Counted from the first letter of the stretch, positions 33,546 to 41,949 are shown. The stretch: 42,634 bases of DNA from an uncultured Phascolarctobacterium sp. (GCA_900544795.1 UQWM01000020.1:1-42634); one strand, 5' to 3'. Numbers and translations are program-made. The notes: generated from the letters alone by a model not told the origin.

Positions 33546-33595
33546 ATATAAGTTAAGAAGGTATATTAAAATCTAACTTACGAAAGGAGTCTGTC

Positions 33596-34309
33596 ATGTT
33601 CGACCAAATCAAAACCGACATTGATGCAGTTATGCACCGTGATCCTGCGGCCAAAACCAGGCTGGAGGTTGCACTTTGTTATCCCGGTCTGCATGCCATC
33701 TGGCTCCACCGTATTGCACATACATTATATTTAAAGGGCTGGGTACTGATTCCTCGCCTGCTCAACACTTTTTCAAGGTTTATGACAGGGATCGACATCC
33801 ATCCCGGCGCTACGCTGGGCTCGGGCCTGTTTATCGACCACGGTATGGGCCTGGTCATCGGCGAAACTGCCGAATTAGGCTCTAACGTCACACTTTATCA
33901 GGGCGTTACCCTGGGTGGCACCGGTAAAGAAAAAGGCAAACGCCATCCAACTATCGGCGACAATGTAGTTGTTTCCAGCGGCGCTAAAGTACTGGGTTCC
34001 TTTACCGTCGGCGCCAATTCCAAAATAGGTTCCGGCTCAGTAGTGCTGAAGGAAGTACCGCCTAATTCGGTAGTAGTAGGCGTGCCTGGGCGCATCGTCA
34101 CCCGCAACGGGGTGCGAGTGGATGCCGATAACATGGGTAACCCCGACAGTATGATCGACCTGAACCACGACAGACTGCCCGACCCGGTAGCAGAATACGA
34201 AGACCGTCTGGCCGACTATATGGTACGTCTGGACAGCCGGCTGGAAGAAATCGAGCTTATTATCAAGCATTACCGCGAGCAAAACGAAAAGCGAGGTAAC
34301 AACGAATGA
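33596..34309 (+). CDS. cysE: Serine O-acetyltransferase
   Basis: Acetylates L-serine with acetyl-CoA to O-acetylserine, the activated precursor for cysteine. The 237 residues comprise an N-terminal helical part (1-65) and a left-handed beta-helix of hexapeptide repeats (about 66-165). The catalytic Asp-His pair is at 81-82 in GLFIDHGMGLVIGE, and the acetyl-CoA loop GGTGKEKGKRHPTIGD follows. The C-terminal 60 residues are helical and charged, longer than in minimal CysE. AAAGGAG lies six bases upstream of the ATG. It overlaps the next gene by four bases (ATGA). No cysK is in the window. Confidence 0.96.
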   Translation: MFDQIKTDIDAVMHRDPAAKTRLEVALCYPGLHAIWLHRIAHTLYLKGWVLIPRLLNTFSRFMTGIDIHPGATLGSGLFIDHGMGLVIGETAELGSNVTLYQGVTLGGTGKEKGKRHPTIGDNVVVSSGAKVLGSFTVGANSKIGSGSVVLKEVPPNSVVVGVPGRIVTRNGVRVDADNMGNPDSMIDLNHDRLPDPVAEYEDRLADYMVRLDSRLEEIELIIKHYREQNEKRGNNE

Positions 34310-35682
34310 GCAGAACTATGACTATGTCCGAGGCTATCAATGAAGCACGCCGCTGTTTGAATTGTGCGCGCCCAACCTGTCGCACAGGCTGTCCTATCGC
34401 CAACAATATCCCTCAGTTCATCCGCGCCCTCGCCGAGGGCAACATAGGCCTGGCCTACGAGACCATTGCCGAGCGCAGCAACCTGCCCGCTATCTGCGGC
34501 CGGGTCTGTCCTCATGAACGCCAGTGCGAGGCTCATTGCGTTTTGACAAAGAACAAGCATGGCATTGAAATCGGCAGTTTGGAAATGTTTATCGCTGATT
34601 TTGCCCACGAAAATAACCTGAAACCACTGCCTCCTTCTACGGGCAAGCGTGGCAAGGTAGCCGTTATCGGCAGCGGCCCTGCCGGACTGACGGTGGCCGG
34701 CGACCTGGCCAAGATGAATTTTGCTGTAACTATTTTTGAAGGTCAATCAGAACCCGGCGGCATCCTGCTGTTCGGCATCCCAGAATTCCGCCTGCAAAAA
34801 GAGGTGGTGCGACGTGAGATCACCGAGCTGCTGCACTTGGGCGTCGAGATCAAGACCAATATGCTGGTCGGCCCCGATTTCACCGTTGACGACCTGTTTA
34901 CGGACGGCTACGACGCTATTTTTATGGGTACCGGCACTTCCCTGCCCCGCACTTTGGATATTCCCGGCCACGATCTGACCGGAATTTTGACTGCTACCTA
35001 CTTCCTGCGCATGGTCGTCCTTTCCGATTCGGGCAAACTGGACGAAAGCGAGACCCTGCTCCACGACGGCGACAACGTGGTGGTCATCGGCGCAGGTAAC
35101 GTGGCTATGGATGCGGCCCGCACTGCCGTACGCCGCGGTGCTGAAAATGTGACTATCGTTTACCATAAAACCGAAGCCGAAATTTCCAGCTTCCCTTCTG
35201 AATATGAGGCCGCTGTAAAAGAAGGCGTCCAATTTAACTTTTTGAAGCAGCCTATCGCCTATCTGAACAAAAAACAGATGCGCGCTTTGAACAATGTCCG
35301 CCGTCAACCTTCCCGCTCCGACGAAACAGAGCTGGCTGGCCTGCTGGTACAGAACATCAGTAAAACCGACGATGGCCAATTCATCACCGAAGGCGGCCAG
35401 GAAGTTATACCCTGCGACTGCGTGATCCTGGCTATCGGACAGCGCCCGGCAGCCCGCATCGTATCGACTACCAAGGGTATCCAAGTAGATGACCGGGGCT
35501 TTGTTATGACCCGCGAACGTCCCTACGGCATGACTACCCGCGCTGGTGTATTCAGCAGCGGCGACGTGGTGCACGGCCCGGCCACCGTAGTACTGGCAAT
35601 GAAGGAATCTAAAAAAGTAGCGGCCGGTATCGCGCAATATATCGACGCAAAAAAACTGCTGGAAGACTGCTGCGAAGAATAA
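34306..35682 (+). CDS. GltD-like NADPH-dependent flavoprotein with Fe-S centres
   Basis: A 458-residue member of the glutamate synthase small-subunit family (GltA/GltD, NfnB/SudA-like). N-terminal cysteines in two clusters (Cys17, 20, 25, 29 and Cys64, 68, 74, 78) would ligate 4Fe-4S centres. The FAD site is GSGPAGL (122-128), the NADPH site GAGNVAMDAARTA near 262. The ending VFSSGDVVHGPATVVLAM is the FAD-binding C-terminal motif. No glutamate synthase large subunit or NfnA is adjacent, so it may act with a distant partner or as a stand-alone NADPH oxidoreductase. The four-base overlap with cysE suggests a role linked to sulfur or serine/cysteine metabolism; that is inference. Confidence 0.88.
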   Translation: MSRTMTMSEAINEARRCLNCARPTCRTGCPIANNIPQFIRALAEGNIGLAYETIAERSNLPAICGRVCPHERQCEAHCVLTKNKHGIEIGSLEMFIADFAHENNLKPLPPSTGKRGKVAVIGSGPAGLTVAGDLAKMNFAVTIFEGQSEPGGILLFGIPEFRLQKEVVRREITELLHLGVEIKTNMLVGPDFTVDDLFTDGYDAIFMGTGTSLPRTLDIPGHDLTGILTATYFLRMVVLSDSGKLDESETLLHDGDNVVVIGAGNVAMDAARTAVRRGAENVTIVYHKTEAEISSFPSEYEAAVKEGVQFNFLKQPIAYLNKKQMRALNNVRRQPSRSDETELAGLLVQNISKTDDGQFITEGGQEVIPCDCVILAIGQRPAARIVSTTKGIQVDDRGFVMTRERPYGMTTRAGVFSSGDVVHGPATVVLAMKESKKVAAGIAQYIDAKKLLEDCCEE

Positions 35683-35692
35683 AGCTTACTGC

Positions 35693-35726
35693 AAACCCGC
35701 TTTCTTAAAAAGAAAGCGGGTTTTTT
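35693..35726 (+). terminator. cysE-operon terminator
   Basis: A perfect 14-bp stem (35693-35706 with 35710-35723, loop AAA) ending in six T. Confidence 0.95.
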
Positions 35727-35748
35727 ATTACTATAGGACCCTTACAAG

Positions 35749-35788
35749 TACAAAAATACCCTGACGCTGAATCAGCGGCAGGGTATTT
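35749..35788 (-). terminator. trpB2 terminator
   Basis: A two-part stem, 10 bp (35754-35763 with 35779-35788) plus 5 bp (35765-35769 with 35773-35777) around one mismatch, followed on the minus strand by further T. It faces the cysE-operon terminator, insulating convergent units. Confidence 0.9.
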
Positions 35789-35795
35789 GTTTTTA

Positions 35796-37166
35796 TTAGT
35801 ATTCTACTTTAGGCAGGGTCGCAAAACCTTTTTCCAGGTCTTCATCAGTAGGAACATAATCTACCATGTTACCCTGGTTATAAGCCTGATAAGCAGCCAG
35901 ATCAAAATAGCCGGTACCGGTCAGGCCAAAAACGATAACTTTTTTCTCGCCGCTTTCACGGCATTTAATAGCCTCGTCCATAGCTGTACGGATAGCATGA
36001 GCGCTTTCCGGTGCGGGCAGGGTGCCTTCACAGCGGCAGAACATGGTAGCAGCTTCAAAAACCTTGGTCTGTTCGACGCTGCGTGCTTCCATCATACCGT
36101 CGTGATACAGCTTGGAAACGATGGGCGACATACCGTGATAGCGCAGGCCGCCGGAATGGTTGGGCGACGGCATAAAGCCGCTGCCTAAGGTATACATCCG
36201 CATCAGCGGGGTAGTTTGTCCTGTATCGCCAAAATCGAAGGCATATTTGCCGCGGGTCAATGACGGGCAGGAAGCAGGCTCAACAGCAATAAAGTGGATA
36301 TCATTCTTACCTTCCAGCTTATCCGCCATAAACGGCGTGATCAGGCCGCCCAGATTAGAGCCGCCACCAGCACAGCCGATAATGATATCAGGCTGGATGC
36401 CGTATTTATCGAGGCCTATCTTAGTTTCCAGACCGATGATGCTTTGATGCAGCACTACATGGTTGAGCACGCTGCCCAAAACGTAACGGCAATTGTCGGT
36501 TTTCATGGAAACTTCCAAAGCCTCAGAGATCGCGCAGCCTAAGGAACCGCCGGTGCCTGGATTTTCAGCCAGTATCCTGCGGCCTACCTCCGTAGTATCG
36601 GAGGGCGACGGGATAACGCGGGCGCCATAGGTTTCCATAACAGCTTTACGGTAGGGCTTCTGCTCGGCCGAAACCTTGACCATATAAACGGAAAGGTCGA
36701 TGCCAAAATAACCGCAGGCCATGGATAGTGCTGTACCCCATTGACCGGCACCGGTTTCGGTAGTCAGGTGAGTCAGTCCCTGCTGTTTGGCATAATAGAC
36801 CTGGGCCACAGCCGAGTTCAGCTTATGTGAACCGGATGTATTAGTACCCTCGAATTTGTAGTAGATCTCTGCTGGTGTGCCTAAGGCCTTTTCCAGGTTA
36901 TAGGCTCTGGTCAGCGGCGAGGGACGGTACATTTTATAAAAGTCGCGGATCTCTTCCGGGATCTCGACGAATTTGTTGGTGTTGTCCAACTCCTGCTCGA
37001 TAAGCGCATCGCAGAAAACAGGGCGCAAATCGTCGGCACTGCAGGGCTTGCCAGTGGCCGGATTGATGAACGGGTCTGGCACCTCTTTCATATAGGGGCG
37101 CACATTCTGCCAGTATTTTGGCATCTCGTCTTCAGATAAATTGATTTTATAAGGTATTCTTGCCAT
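35796..37166 (-). CDS. TrpB2-type tryptophan synthase beta-like PLP enzyme
   Basis: PLP-dependent beta-replacement enzyme joining indole and serine to tryptophan in characterised relatives. The 456 residues are longer than TrpB1 (about 400), as usual for TrpB2, with an extra N-terminal region (1-80). The PLP lysine is Lys115 in SGSHKLNSA. The ETGAGQWG loop (137-144) has Trp where TrpB1 has His, a TrpB2 trait. The PLP phosphate loop GCAGGGSNLGG is at 264-274. No trpA is nearby, consistent with indole salvage or another beta-replacement/deamination. It begins 15 bases after cstA and has the AAGGA signal nine bases upstream. Confidence 0.92.
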   Translation of the reverse strand: MARIPYKINLSEDEMPKYWQNVRPYMKEVPDPFINPATGKPCSADDLRPVFCDALIEQELDNTNKFVEIPEEIRDFYKMYRPSPLTRAYNLEKALGTPAEIYYKFEGTNTSGSHKLNSAVAQVYYAKQQGLTHLTTETGAGQWGTALSMACGYFGIDLSVYMVKVSAEQKPYRKAVMETYGARVIPSPSDTTEVGRRILAENPGTGGSLGCAISEALEVSMKTDNCRYVLGSVLNHVVLHQSIIGLETKIGLDKYGIQPDIIIGCAGGGSNLGGLITPFMADKLEGKNDIHFIAVEPASCPSLTRGKYAFDFGDTGQTTPLMRMYTLGSGFMPSPNHSGGLRYHGMSPIVSKLYHDGMMEARSVEQTKVFEAATMFCRCEGTLPAPESAHAIRTAMDEAIKCRESGEKKVIVFGLTGTGYFDLAAYQAYNQGNMVDYVPTDEDLEKGFATLPKVEY

Positions 37167-37181
37167 GGTTCGCCGTCCTTT

Positions 37182-38780
37182 CTATTCTGTTTTGGCAGCT
37201 TTCAGGGCTGCATAGGCTTCTTTAAGCAGTAACACGGTCAGTACCAGCAAAACGGTGGAAATACCGGATACGATATAATTGTTCAAGTTGGTAGCGATCA
37301 TCTGTACCAAGGCTACGATAGTAGTGACCAGCATAAAGGCCATTGGGTACATGATGAAGCCGGCGCTCTTTTTCAAAGAACGAATGACCCAAACACCCAT
37401 CGCCAGTAAAGCGATAGCGGCAACCAGCTGGTTGGTAGCGCCAAAAACAGGCCAAATCATCTGCCAGGCAGCGACTTTACCGGTCTTAACAAAGATCAAC
37501 GCCAAAGCCACACCAACGCTGATAGCGGTCGCCAAATATTTGTTCAGGCTCATGCCGGTGAATTCCTGTAATTGATAACGCGCCAAACGGGTGGCAGTAT
37601 CAAGGGAAGTCAAAATAAAAGAGTTGAGCGCCAGCAGGCCTAAAGCAGTGCCGACGCGGGGAGCGATGCCCAGCAGGGAAGCAAATTGGCCTAAGCCGTG
37701 ACCGTAAACAACAGTAGGGCCACCCTTCAGCATTTCACCGCTCATCATAATGGTGCCAAGCGCAATAACGCCAACCACGCCTTCCAGCAGCATTGCTCCG
37801 TAACCTACGGGAACAGCATCAGTTTCGCGTTTGAGCTGTTTGGAAGTGGTGCCGGAAGCTACCAGAGAATGGAATCCGGAAATAGCGCCGCAGGCTACTG
37901 TAATAAAAAGTAAAGGCCAAAGCCAGTCGCCGGAAGCTGTAACGAAGCCTTTGAAAGCTGGCAGCTTTACCTCATAATTAGCGCCGCCAAAGATCATGCC
38001 TACACCGCCAATAAAGACGGAGAAATATAACATATAAGATGCCAGGTAATCGCGCGGTTGCAGCAGCAGCCAGACAGGCAGTACGGAAGCCGCAAAAATA
38101 TAACCGATCAGGGCAAAACGCCAGGTGTCAAGGCTCAAAGCAAAGGTGCTTTGCACCCAGGCGCTGTCGATACCGAAGATCAAAGAGCCGAATAAAACCG
38201 GCAGCATAACTACAGTGCTGATTTTCAAGGAAATACCATAGTGATAGATACCTACACCGAAAATCATTGCCAGGAAAATATACAGGGTAGCGGTAAAGGC
38301 AACTGCCGGGTCGGCAGCAAAGGTCTGTGCAGCCAGTTCTAAAAATACAGCGATGACCAGCGTCAGGCTGAGCCAGGTAAAAGCCAGGAACAGCTTATGG
38401 CCGCGAGCGCCGATCCATTGACGAACTACTTCGCCGATGGACATACCTTTATGGCGGATAGAAGCGACTAAAGCGCCCATATCATGTACGCCGCCGAAGA
38501 AGATACAGCCAACGATGATCCAGATCAAAGTGGGCAGCCAGCCAAGTGCAGCTGCTGCCGCGATGGGGCCTACAACAGGTCCGGCACCGGCGATAGAAGC
38601 AAAATGATGGCCCATCAGCACGGCCGGGTGAGCAGGACAGTAGTCGATATCGTCCTGTAATTCGGTAGCCGGAGTTTTACGATTTGGGTCTAAATCATAA
38701 AAGCGGCTTTGAAAATCGCCGTAAAATTTATAAGCAATGGCAAAACAAACGATAGTGATCACAAAAATGGTCAGTAACAT
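37182..38780 (-). CDS. cstA: Carbon starvation protein CstA family transporter
   Basis: Membrane carrier of the CstA/BtsT family, known for pyruvate and reported for peptide uptake. The 532 residues, with about 14-16 hydrophobic segments, are shorter than the E. coli proteins (about 700), mainly at the C-terminus. Family blocks are present: DIDYCPAHPAVLMGHHFASIAGAGPVVGPI-type region near 44-73, GCIFFGGVHDMGALVASIRHKG near 92-113, and the FHSLVASGTTSKQL region near 304-317. AAAGGGG lies before the ATG. It is followed after 15 bases by trpB2 and preceded by the orphan gene. Confidence 0.93.
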   Translation of the reverse strand: MLLTIFVITIVCFAIAYKFYGDFQSRFYDLDPNRKTPATELQDDIDYCPAHPAVLMGHHFASIAGAGPVVGPIAAAAALGWLPTLIWIIVGCIFFGGVHDMGALVASIRHKGMSIGEVVRQWIGARGHKLFLAFTWLSLTLVIAVFLELAAQTFAADPAVAFTATLYIFLAMIFGVGIYHYGISLKISTVVMLPVLFGSLIFGIDSAWVQSTFALSLDTWRFALIGYIFAASVLPVWLLLQPRDYLASYMLYFSVFIGGVGMIFGGANYEVKLPAFKGFVTASGDWLWPLLFITVACGAISGFHSLVASGTTSKQLKRETDAVPVGYGAMLLEGVVGVIALGTIMMSGEMLKGGPTVVYGHGLGQFASLLGIAPRVGTALGLLALNSFILTSLDTATRLARYQLQEFTGMSLNKYLATAISVGVALALIFVKTGKVAAWQMIWPVFGATNQLVAAIALLAMGVWVIRSLKKSAGFIMYPMAFMLVTTIVALVQMIATNLNNYIVSGISTVLLVLTVLLLKEAYAALKAAKTE

Positions 38781-38811
38781 AAAATATCCCCTTTGTTATT
38801 TTTTGCAGGCC

Positions 38812-39195
38812 TTACCTGCCGCAGCGCCGTTGCTGCGCTAAATAAATCAAATCCTCAAAACGCTTTTCCACATCCCCCTCCCGATATTGTAAAACTTCCA
38901 GCCAACCGCGTATCCCAAGCCAAAAAGCTTTTTTCGTCAAGCGGCTCGCCGGGCAATCCAGTAGCAGGAACCGATGCTTCATCACATCTTCCTGGCCCCG
39001 CCAATGGCCTTGCAGCCAGCGTACCGATCGATCGCCTTCGTGACTGATAATTATATAATCATCCGCATAATAGCGGGCAATTTCACCTGCCAGGCAGTCT
39101 TTGACAAAGGCCGTCTTACGGTACCAGCCCTGCATACCTCCGTCCGACCAGGGCTCAAAGCCATAGCCCTTCAAAAAATCTTCCCACTCCGTCAT
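38812..39195 (-). CDS. Hypothetical protein, Trp/Arg-rich
   Basis: I do not recognise this 127-residue protein. It is soluble, has no signal peptide or membrane segment, and is unusually rich in Trp (seven) with a basic end (AQQRRCGR). Segments of note are GMQGWYRKTAF, EIARYYADDYIIISHEGDRSVRWLQGHWRG and RHRFLLLDCPA-like KHRFLLLDCPASRLTKKAFW. The gene is supported by AGGAG seven bases upstream of the ATG and by tight packing: 12 bases after the CHAD gene and 31 before cstA. Function unknown. Confidence 0.6.
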   Translation of the reverse strand: MTEWEDFLKGYGFEPWSDGGMQGWYRKTAFVKDCLAGEIARYYADDYIIISHEGDRSVRWLQGHWRGQEDVMKHRFLLLDCPASRLTKKAFWLGIRGWLEVLQYREGDVEKRFEDLIYLAQQRRCGR

Positions 39196-39207
39196 ACAGT
39201 TCTCCTG

Positions 39208-40500
39208 TTACAAGTTTTCTTTACGCCAGCTGCTTAACGCGCCGCAGAAATCTTCCCACAGCTGGGGCAGCAGTTCTACCGCAGCCTCGGCTTTGGCACG
39301 CTCCCAACCGGCAAAAAGCCCAGCTTCGTAACGCAGCTCCACGTTGCCAGAGTCTTCCAAAAAGCACTGCACTAATTTGGCATTGATAAAATCATCGTGC
39401 AAAAAGCCCAGCATATCCTGCAACCTTTTCAGGCGTCGCAGCAGATTACTGTCGCGCGGTACCTCGGGCAGGGTCTGCAAAGCATACCGGAAGCGCTTGA
39501 CCTTGATCCTGATCTGATGCAGCTCCAACATATTATGGAAATCAGGATATTTGCGGTCGATGTTTTCCAGCTTTTGGCTCCATTCGCACAACCTTTTGCC
39601 AATAAACTTCCTGATCTTTTTATCGGCCAGGTTAGGCGCCAACGGTCTTTCGTGCAACCAGACATTAAGCTGAGCCAGCGTTTTGGTCACTACGCTCAAA
39701 TCAGCCTTGCGCAGGCAGGCGTCCAATTCCTCACCGCGCAACTTCTGCAGCAGTGTTTCCACCTGTTCCGGCACGGTCAACTTGCCGCTGGAGGCAGCTG
39801 CCTGCAACCTGATCTTTTCGCAGGTCATCAACGCCACGTCCAGCTCGCGCAGCCGCGACAGCAGCTCACCCTGTTGCCGCAAGGCGTTTTGCCAGGCAGC
39901 GCAGCTGTTACGCTGCAATACCGGCTTAAAAAAGCTGAGGGTCGAACGCAAGCGGCGCAGCTTCACACGCAGCTGACGGACAAAAAGCTTTTCTTCCGGA
40001 CGCTGCAAAAATTGCTGCCAGGCCTTGCTGACCACATACAACTGCCAGGGCAGATGGCAGACGGCCATAGCCTGGAGATCACCTTTTTTGTAAACGGGCA
40101 GCTTCATAAAATTATAAGTGCCGCTTTCCTGCGCCAAACGCTGCTCCAAATCCGGCTCCGCCAAAATCAGCGACATCCGGCAGCACAGCTTTTCGACCAA
40201 CGCGTTCAGCTTAGTTACTTCCTTACTGGTGTAAACAATAGTCAGCTCACGCAGGGGGAGCAGCTTGGTAGCAGTGATGATAATGCCTTCGCGGGCAAAC
40301 AGGCGCAGTTCGCTGCTTTTGGCAACAGGCAGCAATTCGGTCTCGCGACAGCGCAGCACCACTTCCTCGCCATCCAGATCAAACCATTGCTCACGTTCTT
40401 CTGTTTTACCGTTTTTCCAGCCAGTTATGGCACGCAGCCTTTCAGACAAGTCGATCTCGCTAATACCCGAAACATCCTGCAAACAAAGTTTTTTCTTCAA
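39208..40500 (-). CDS. CHAD domain protein with CYTH-like N-terminus
   Basis: A 430-residue protein. The C-terminal CHAD domain (about 160-425) is an alpha-helical bundle that binds polyphosphate in studied examples. The second conserved helix has the usual His (LELHQIRIKVKRFRYAL, His328). The first has Arg175 where CHAD proteins usually have His (FVRQLRVKLRRLRS). The N-terminal 155 residues look like a degenerate CYTH domain: WFDLDGEEVVLRCRETE fits, but the ExExK signature is not intact (EIDLSE). It starts at TTG with GGAGGG six bases upstream. Polyphosphate or another polyanion as ligand is expected; enzymatic activity of the N-terminus is doubtful. Confidence 0.8.
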   Translation of the reverse strand: MKKKLCLQDVSGISEIDLSERLRAITGWKNGKTEEREQWFDLDGEEVVLRCRETELLPVAKSSELRLFAREGIIITATKLLPLRELTIVYTSKEVTKLNALVEKLCCRMSLILAEPDLEQRLAQESGTYNFMKLPVYKKGDLQAMAVCHLPWQLYVVSKAWQQFLQRPEEKLFVRQLRVKLRRLRSTLSFFKPVLQRNSCAAWQNALRQQGELLSRLRELDVALMTCEKIRLQAAASSGKLTVPEQVETLLQKLRGEELDACLRKADLSVVTKTLAQLNVWLHERPLAPNLADKKIRKFIGKRLCEWSQKLENIDRKYPDFHNMLELHQIRIKVKRFRYALQTLPEVPRDSNLLRRLKRLQDMLGFLHDDFINAKLVQCFLEDSGNVELRYEAGLFAGWERAKAEAAVELLPQLWEDFCGALSSWRKENL

Positions 40501-40573
40501 GGGACTCCCTCCTTTCGTCAGCCTTTAACCTAATATTTTTTATCGCATAGCTTTTATATAGTTCGGTAATTTA

Positions 40574-41548
40574 TTAATCTTTTGGTTTTACCTGCGCCGG
40601 CAAAGGCTCGCCTGCCAGACCAGCCAAAATATTGGCGGCAGCCAGTTTGGCCATAGCGTCGCGGGTCTCCACAGTCGAAGCGGCGATATGCGGCGTCACC
40701 GTAATATTTGGCAACGTCAGCAACGGATGGTCACCCGGCAGTGGTTCCGGCTCCACCACGTCGATAGCCGCATAGGCGATCTGCCCGTCCCGCAGCGCAT
40801 CGTGCAGTGCCATGGTATCGACTACCTGGCCCCGGGATATATTTACAAAACGGGCCGTCGGTTTCATTTTGGTGAAGGCTTCACTATTAAACATACCAGC
40901 CGTAGCAGGGCTTAAATTAACAGTGACCAGCACAAAATCCGACGTTTGTAAAAGTTCGTCAAAGCTGGCATAGCGTACACCCAACTCGGCCTCATCAGCA
41001 CGCTGATGACGATTATGGTAAATCACCTGCATTTTACTGGCCTGGGCCCGTGGCACTACAGCGCTGCCGATGTCACCTAACCCCACGATACCAAGGATCT
41101 TGCCTGCCAGATCGACGCCAAAGCCGAGACCCTTATGCTCGCCCCACTTGCCGCTTTCCACATGCTGCCAGCCGCGGGCGATGCTTCTAGCGCTGTCCAA
41201 GATCAGTCCATAAGCCAGGTCTGCCACAGCGTCCACCAATACTCCCGGCGTATTGCCAACAGCAATACCACGGGCAGTGCAGGCAGCGATATCAATGTTA
41301 TCGTAGCCGACAGAAGCCTGGGCAATAACCTTCAATTTAGGTGCTTTTGCCAGCAGCGCTTCATCAACTTTGATGTTGCCGATGGAATATAATCCTTCCG
41401 CTTCCGCCAGCCAAGCGTCAAACTGCTCCGCTGGAACTCTGCCGCCCTGCTGCCAGGACAGCAGCTTTGTATTTTCGTTTAATATGTCATAGGCTACCTG
41501 ACGCAGCTTCCCGCTGGCAGCCACAGTCATTTTTTTCAGATCGGTCAT
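40574..41548 (-). CDS. D-isomer-specific 2-hydroxyacid dehydrogenase (GhrB/glycerate dehydrogenase-like)
   Basis: NAD(P)-dependent reduction of 2-ketoacids such as glyoxylate or hydroxypyruvate. The 324 residues match the family. The NAD(P) loop is GIVGLGDIGSAVV, followed by YHNRHQ, where Asn-Arg instead of an acidic residue suggests NADPH preference. The catalytic triad is in VNISRGQVVD (Arg), VVEPEPLPGDHPL (Glu) and VTPHIAAS (His). ATG 41548 is chosen: GGAG is about eleven bases upstream, whereas GTG 41557 is too near that signal. It is flanked by a glyoxalase and the CHAD gene, suggesting small-carbonyl detoxification or use. Confidence 0.92.
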   Translation of the reverse strand: MTDLKKMTVAASGKLRQVAYDILNENTKLLSWQQGGRVPAEQFDAWLAEAEGLYSIGNIKVDEALLAKAPKLKVIAQASVGYDNIDIAACTARGIAVGNTPGVLVDAVADLAYGLILDSARSIARGWQHVESGKWGEHKGLGFGVDLAGKILGIVGLGDIGSAVVPRAQASKMQVIYHNRHQRADEAELGVRYASFDELLQTSDFVLVTVNLSPATAGMFNSEAFTKMKPTARFVNISRGQVVDTMALHDALRDGQIAYAAIDVVEPEPLPGDHPLLTLPNITVTPHIAASTVETRDAMAKLAAANILAGLAGEPLPAQVKPKD

Positions 41549-41580
41549 TGCTTTCACCTCTCCTTAAAATACCTCAACCT

Positions 41581-41949
41581 TTACCGTTTGGGAATGATCT
41601 CCAGCCAGTAGTTATCCGGGTCGGTAATAAAATAGATACCCATGGCCGGATTTTCGTAAACGATGCAACCCATTTCTTCGTGTTTTTTATGGGCAACTGC
41701 ATAATCCTCAGCCTCAAAAGCCAGGTGGAATTCGTTCTCGCCCAAATTATAAGGCTCGGTGCGCCCCTTAAGCCAGGTCAGCTCTAACTGATGCGTAGTA
41801 GCACCATCTCCCAGATACACAAGAATAAAGCTGCCGTCACCGGCAACTTTGCGGCGCACCTCTTTTAAACCCAGTGCCTCTTCATAAAATTTTAAGCTTT
41901 TCTCCAGATCCAGCACATTAAAATTGTTGTGCAAAAACTTGAATGCCAT
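41581..41949 (-). CDS. gloA: Glyoxalase I-like VOC protein
   Basis: Probable lactoylglutathione lyase or similar methylglyoxal-detoxifying metalloenzyme. The 122 residues form two beta-alpha-beta-beta-beta modules. Putative metal ligands are His7, Glu56, His75 and Glu117, spaced almost as in E. coli glyoxalase I (His5, Glu56, His74, Glu122). A Gram-positive anaerobe may use a thiol other than glutathione. AAAGGAGG precedes the ATG. The hydroxyacid dehydrogenase gene follows after 32 bases, and the pairing makes sense for handling reactive dicarbonyls and their hydroxyacid products. Confidence 0.9.
   Translation of the reverse strand: MAFKFLHNNFNVLDLEKSLKFYEEALGLKEVRRKVAGDGSFILVYLGDGATTHQLELTWLKGRTEPYNLGENEFHLAFEAEDYAVAHKKHEEMGCIVYENPAMGIYFITDPDNYWLEIIPKR

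Larger units (their letters stand above)
33297..33595. other. AT-rich divergent control region
   Basis: A 299-base gene-free stretch between the divergent M20 and cysE genes, much richer in A/T than its surroundings. It holds one minus-strand and two plus-strand promoter candidates and a 13-base direct repeat. It also has an inverted repeat TAAGTTA (33549-33555) / TAACTTA (33574-33580) around the cysE transcription start. No small ORF with a convincing start is visible. Confidence 0.6.

Noticed and set aside
34747..35637. 296-codon open frame on the minus strand
   Set aside because: Antisense to the GltD-like gene, whose Fe-S, FAD and NADPH motifs are unambiguous.
38805..38825. Hairpin GCAGG/CCTGC between the orphan gene and cstA as a terminator
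   Set aside because: On the coding strand it is followed by A residues, not T, so it would not terminate transcription.
39397..40533. 378-codon open frame on the plus strand
   Set aside because: Antisense to the CHAD gene; Gln/Leu-rich shadow frame without start signals. The minus-strand gene has recognisable domains and a good Shine-Dalgarno.
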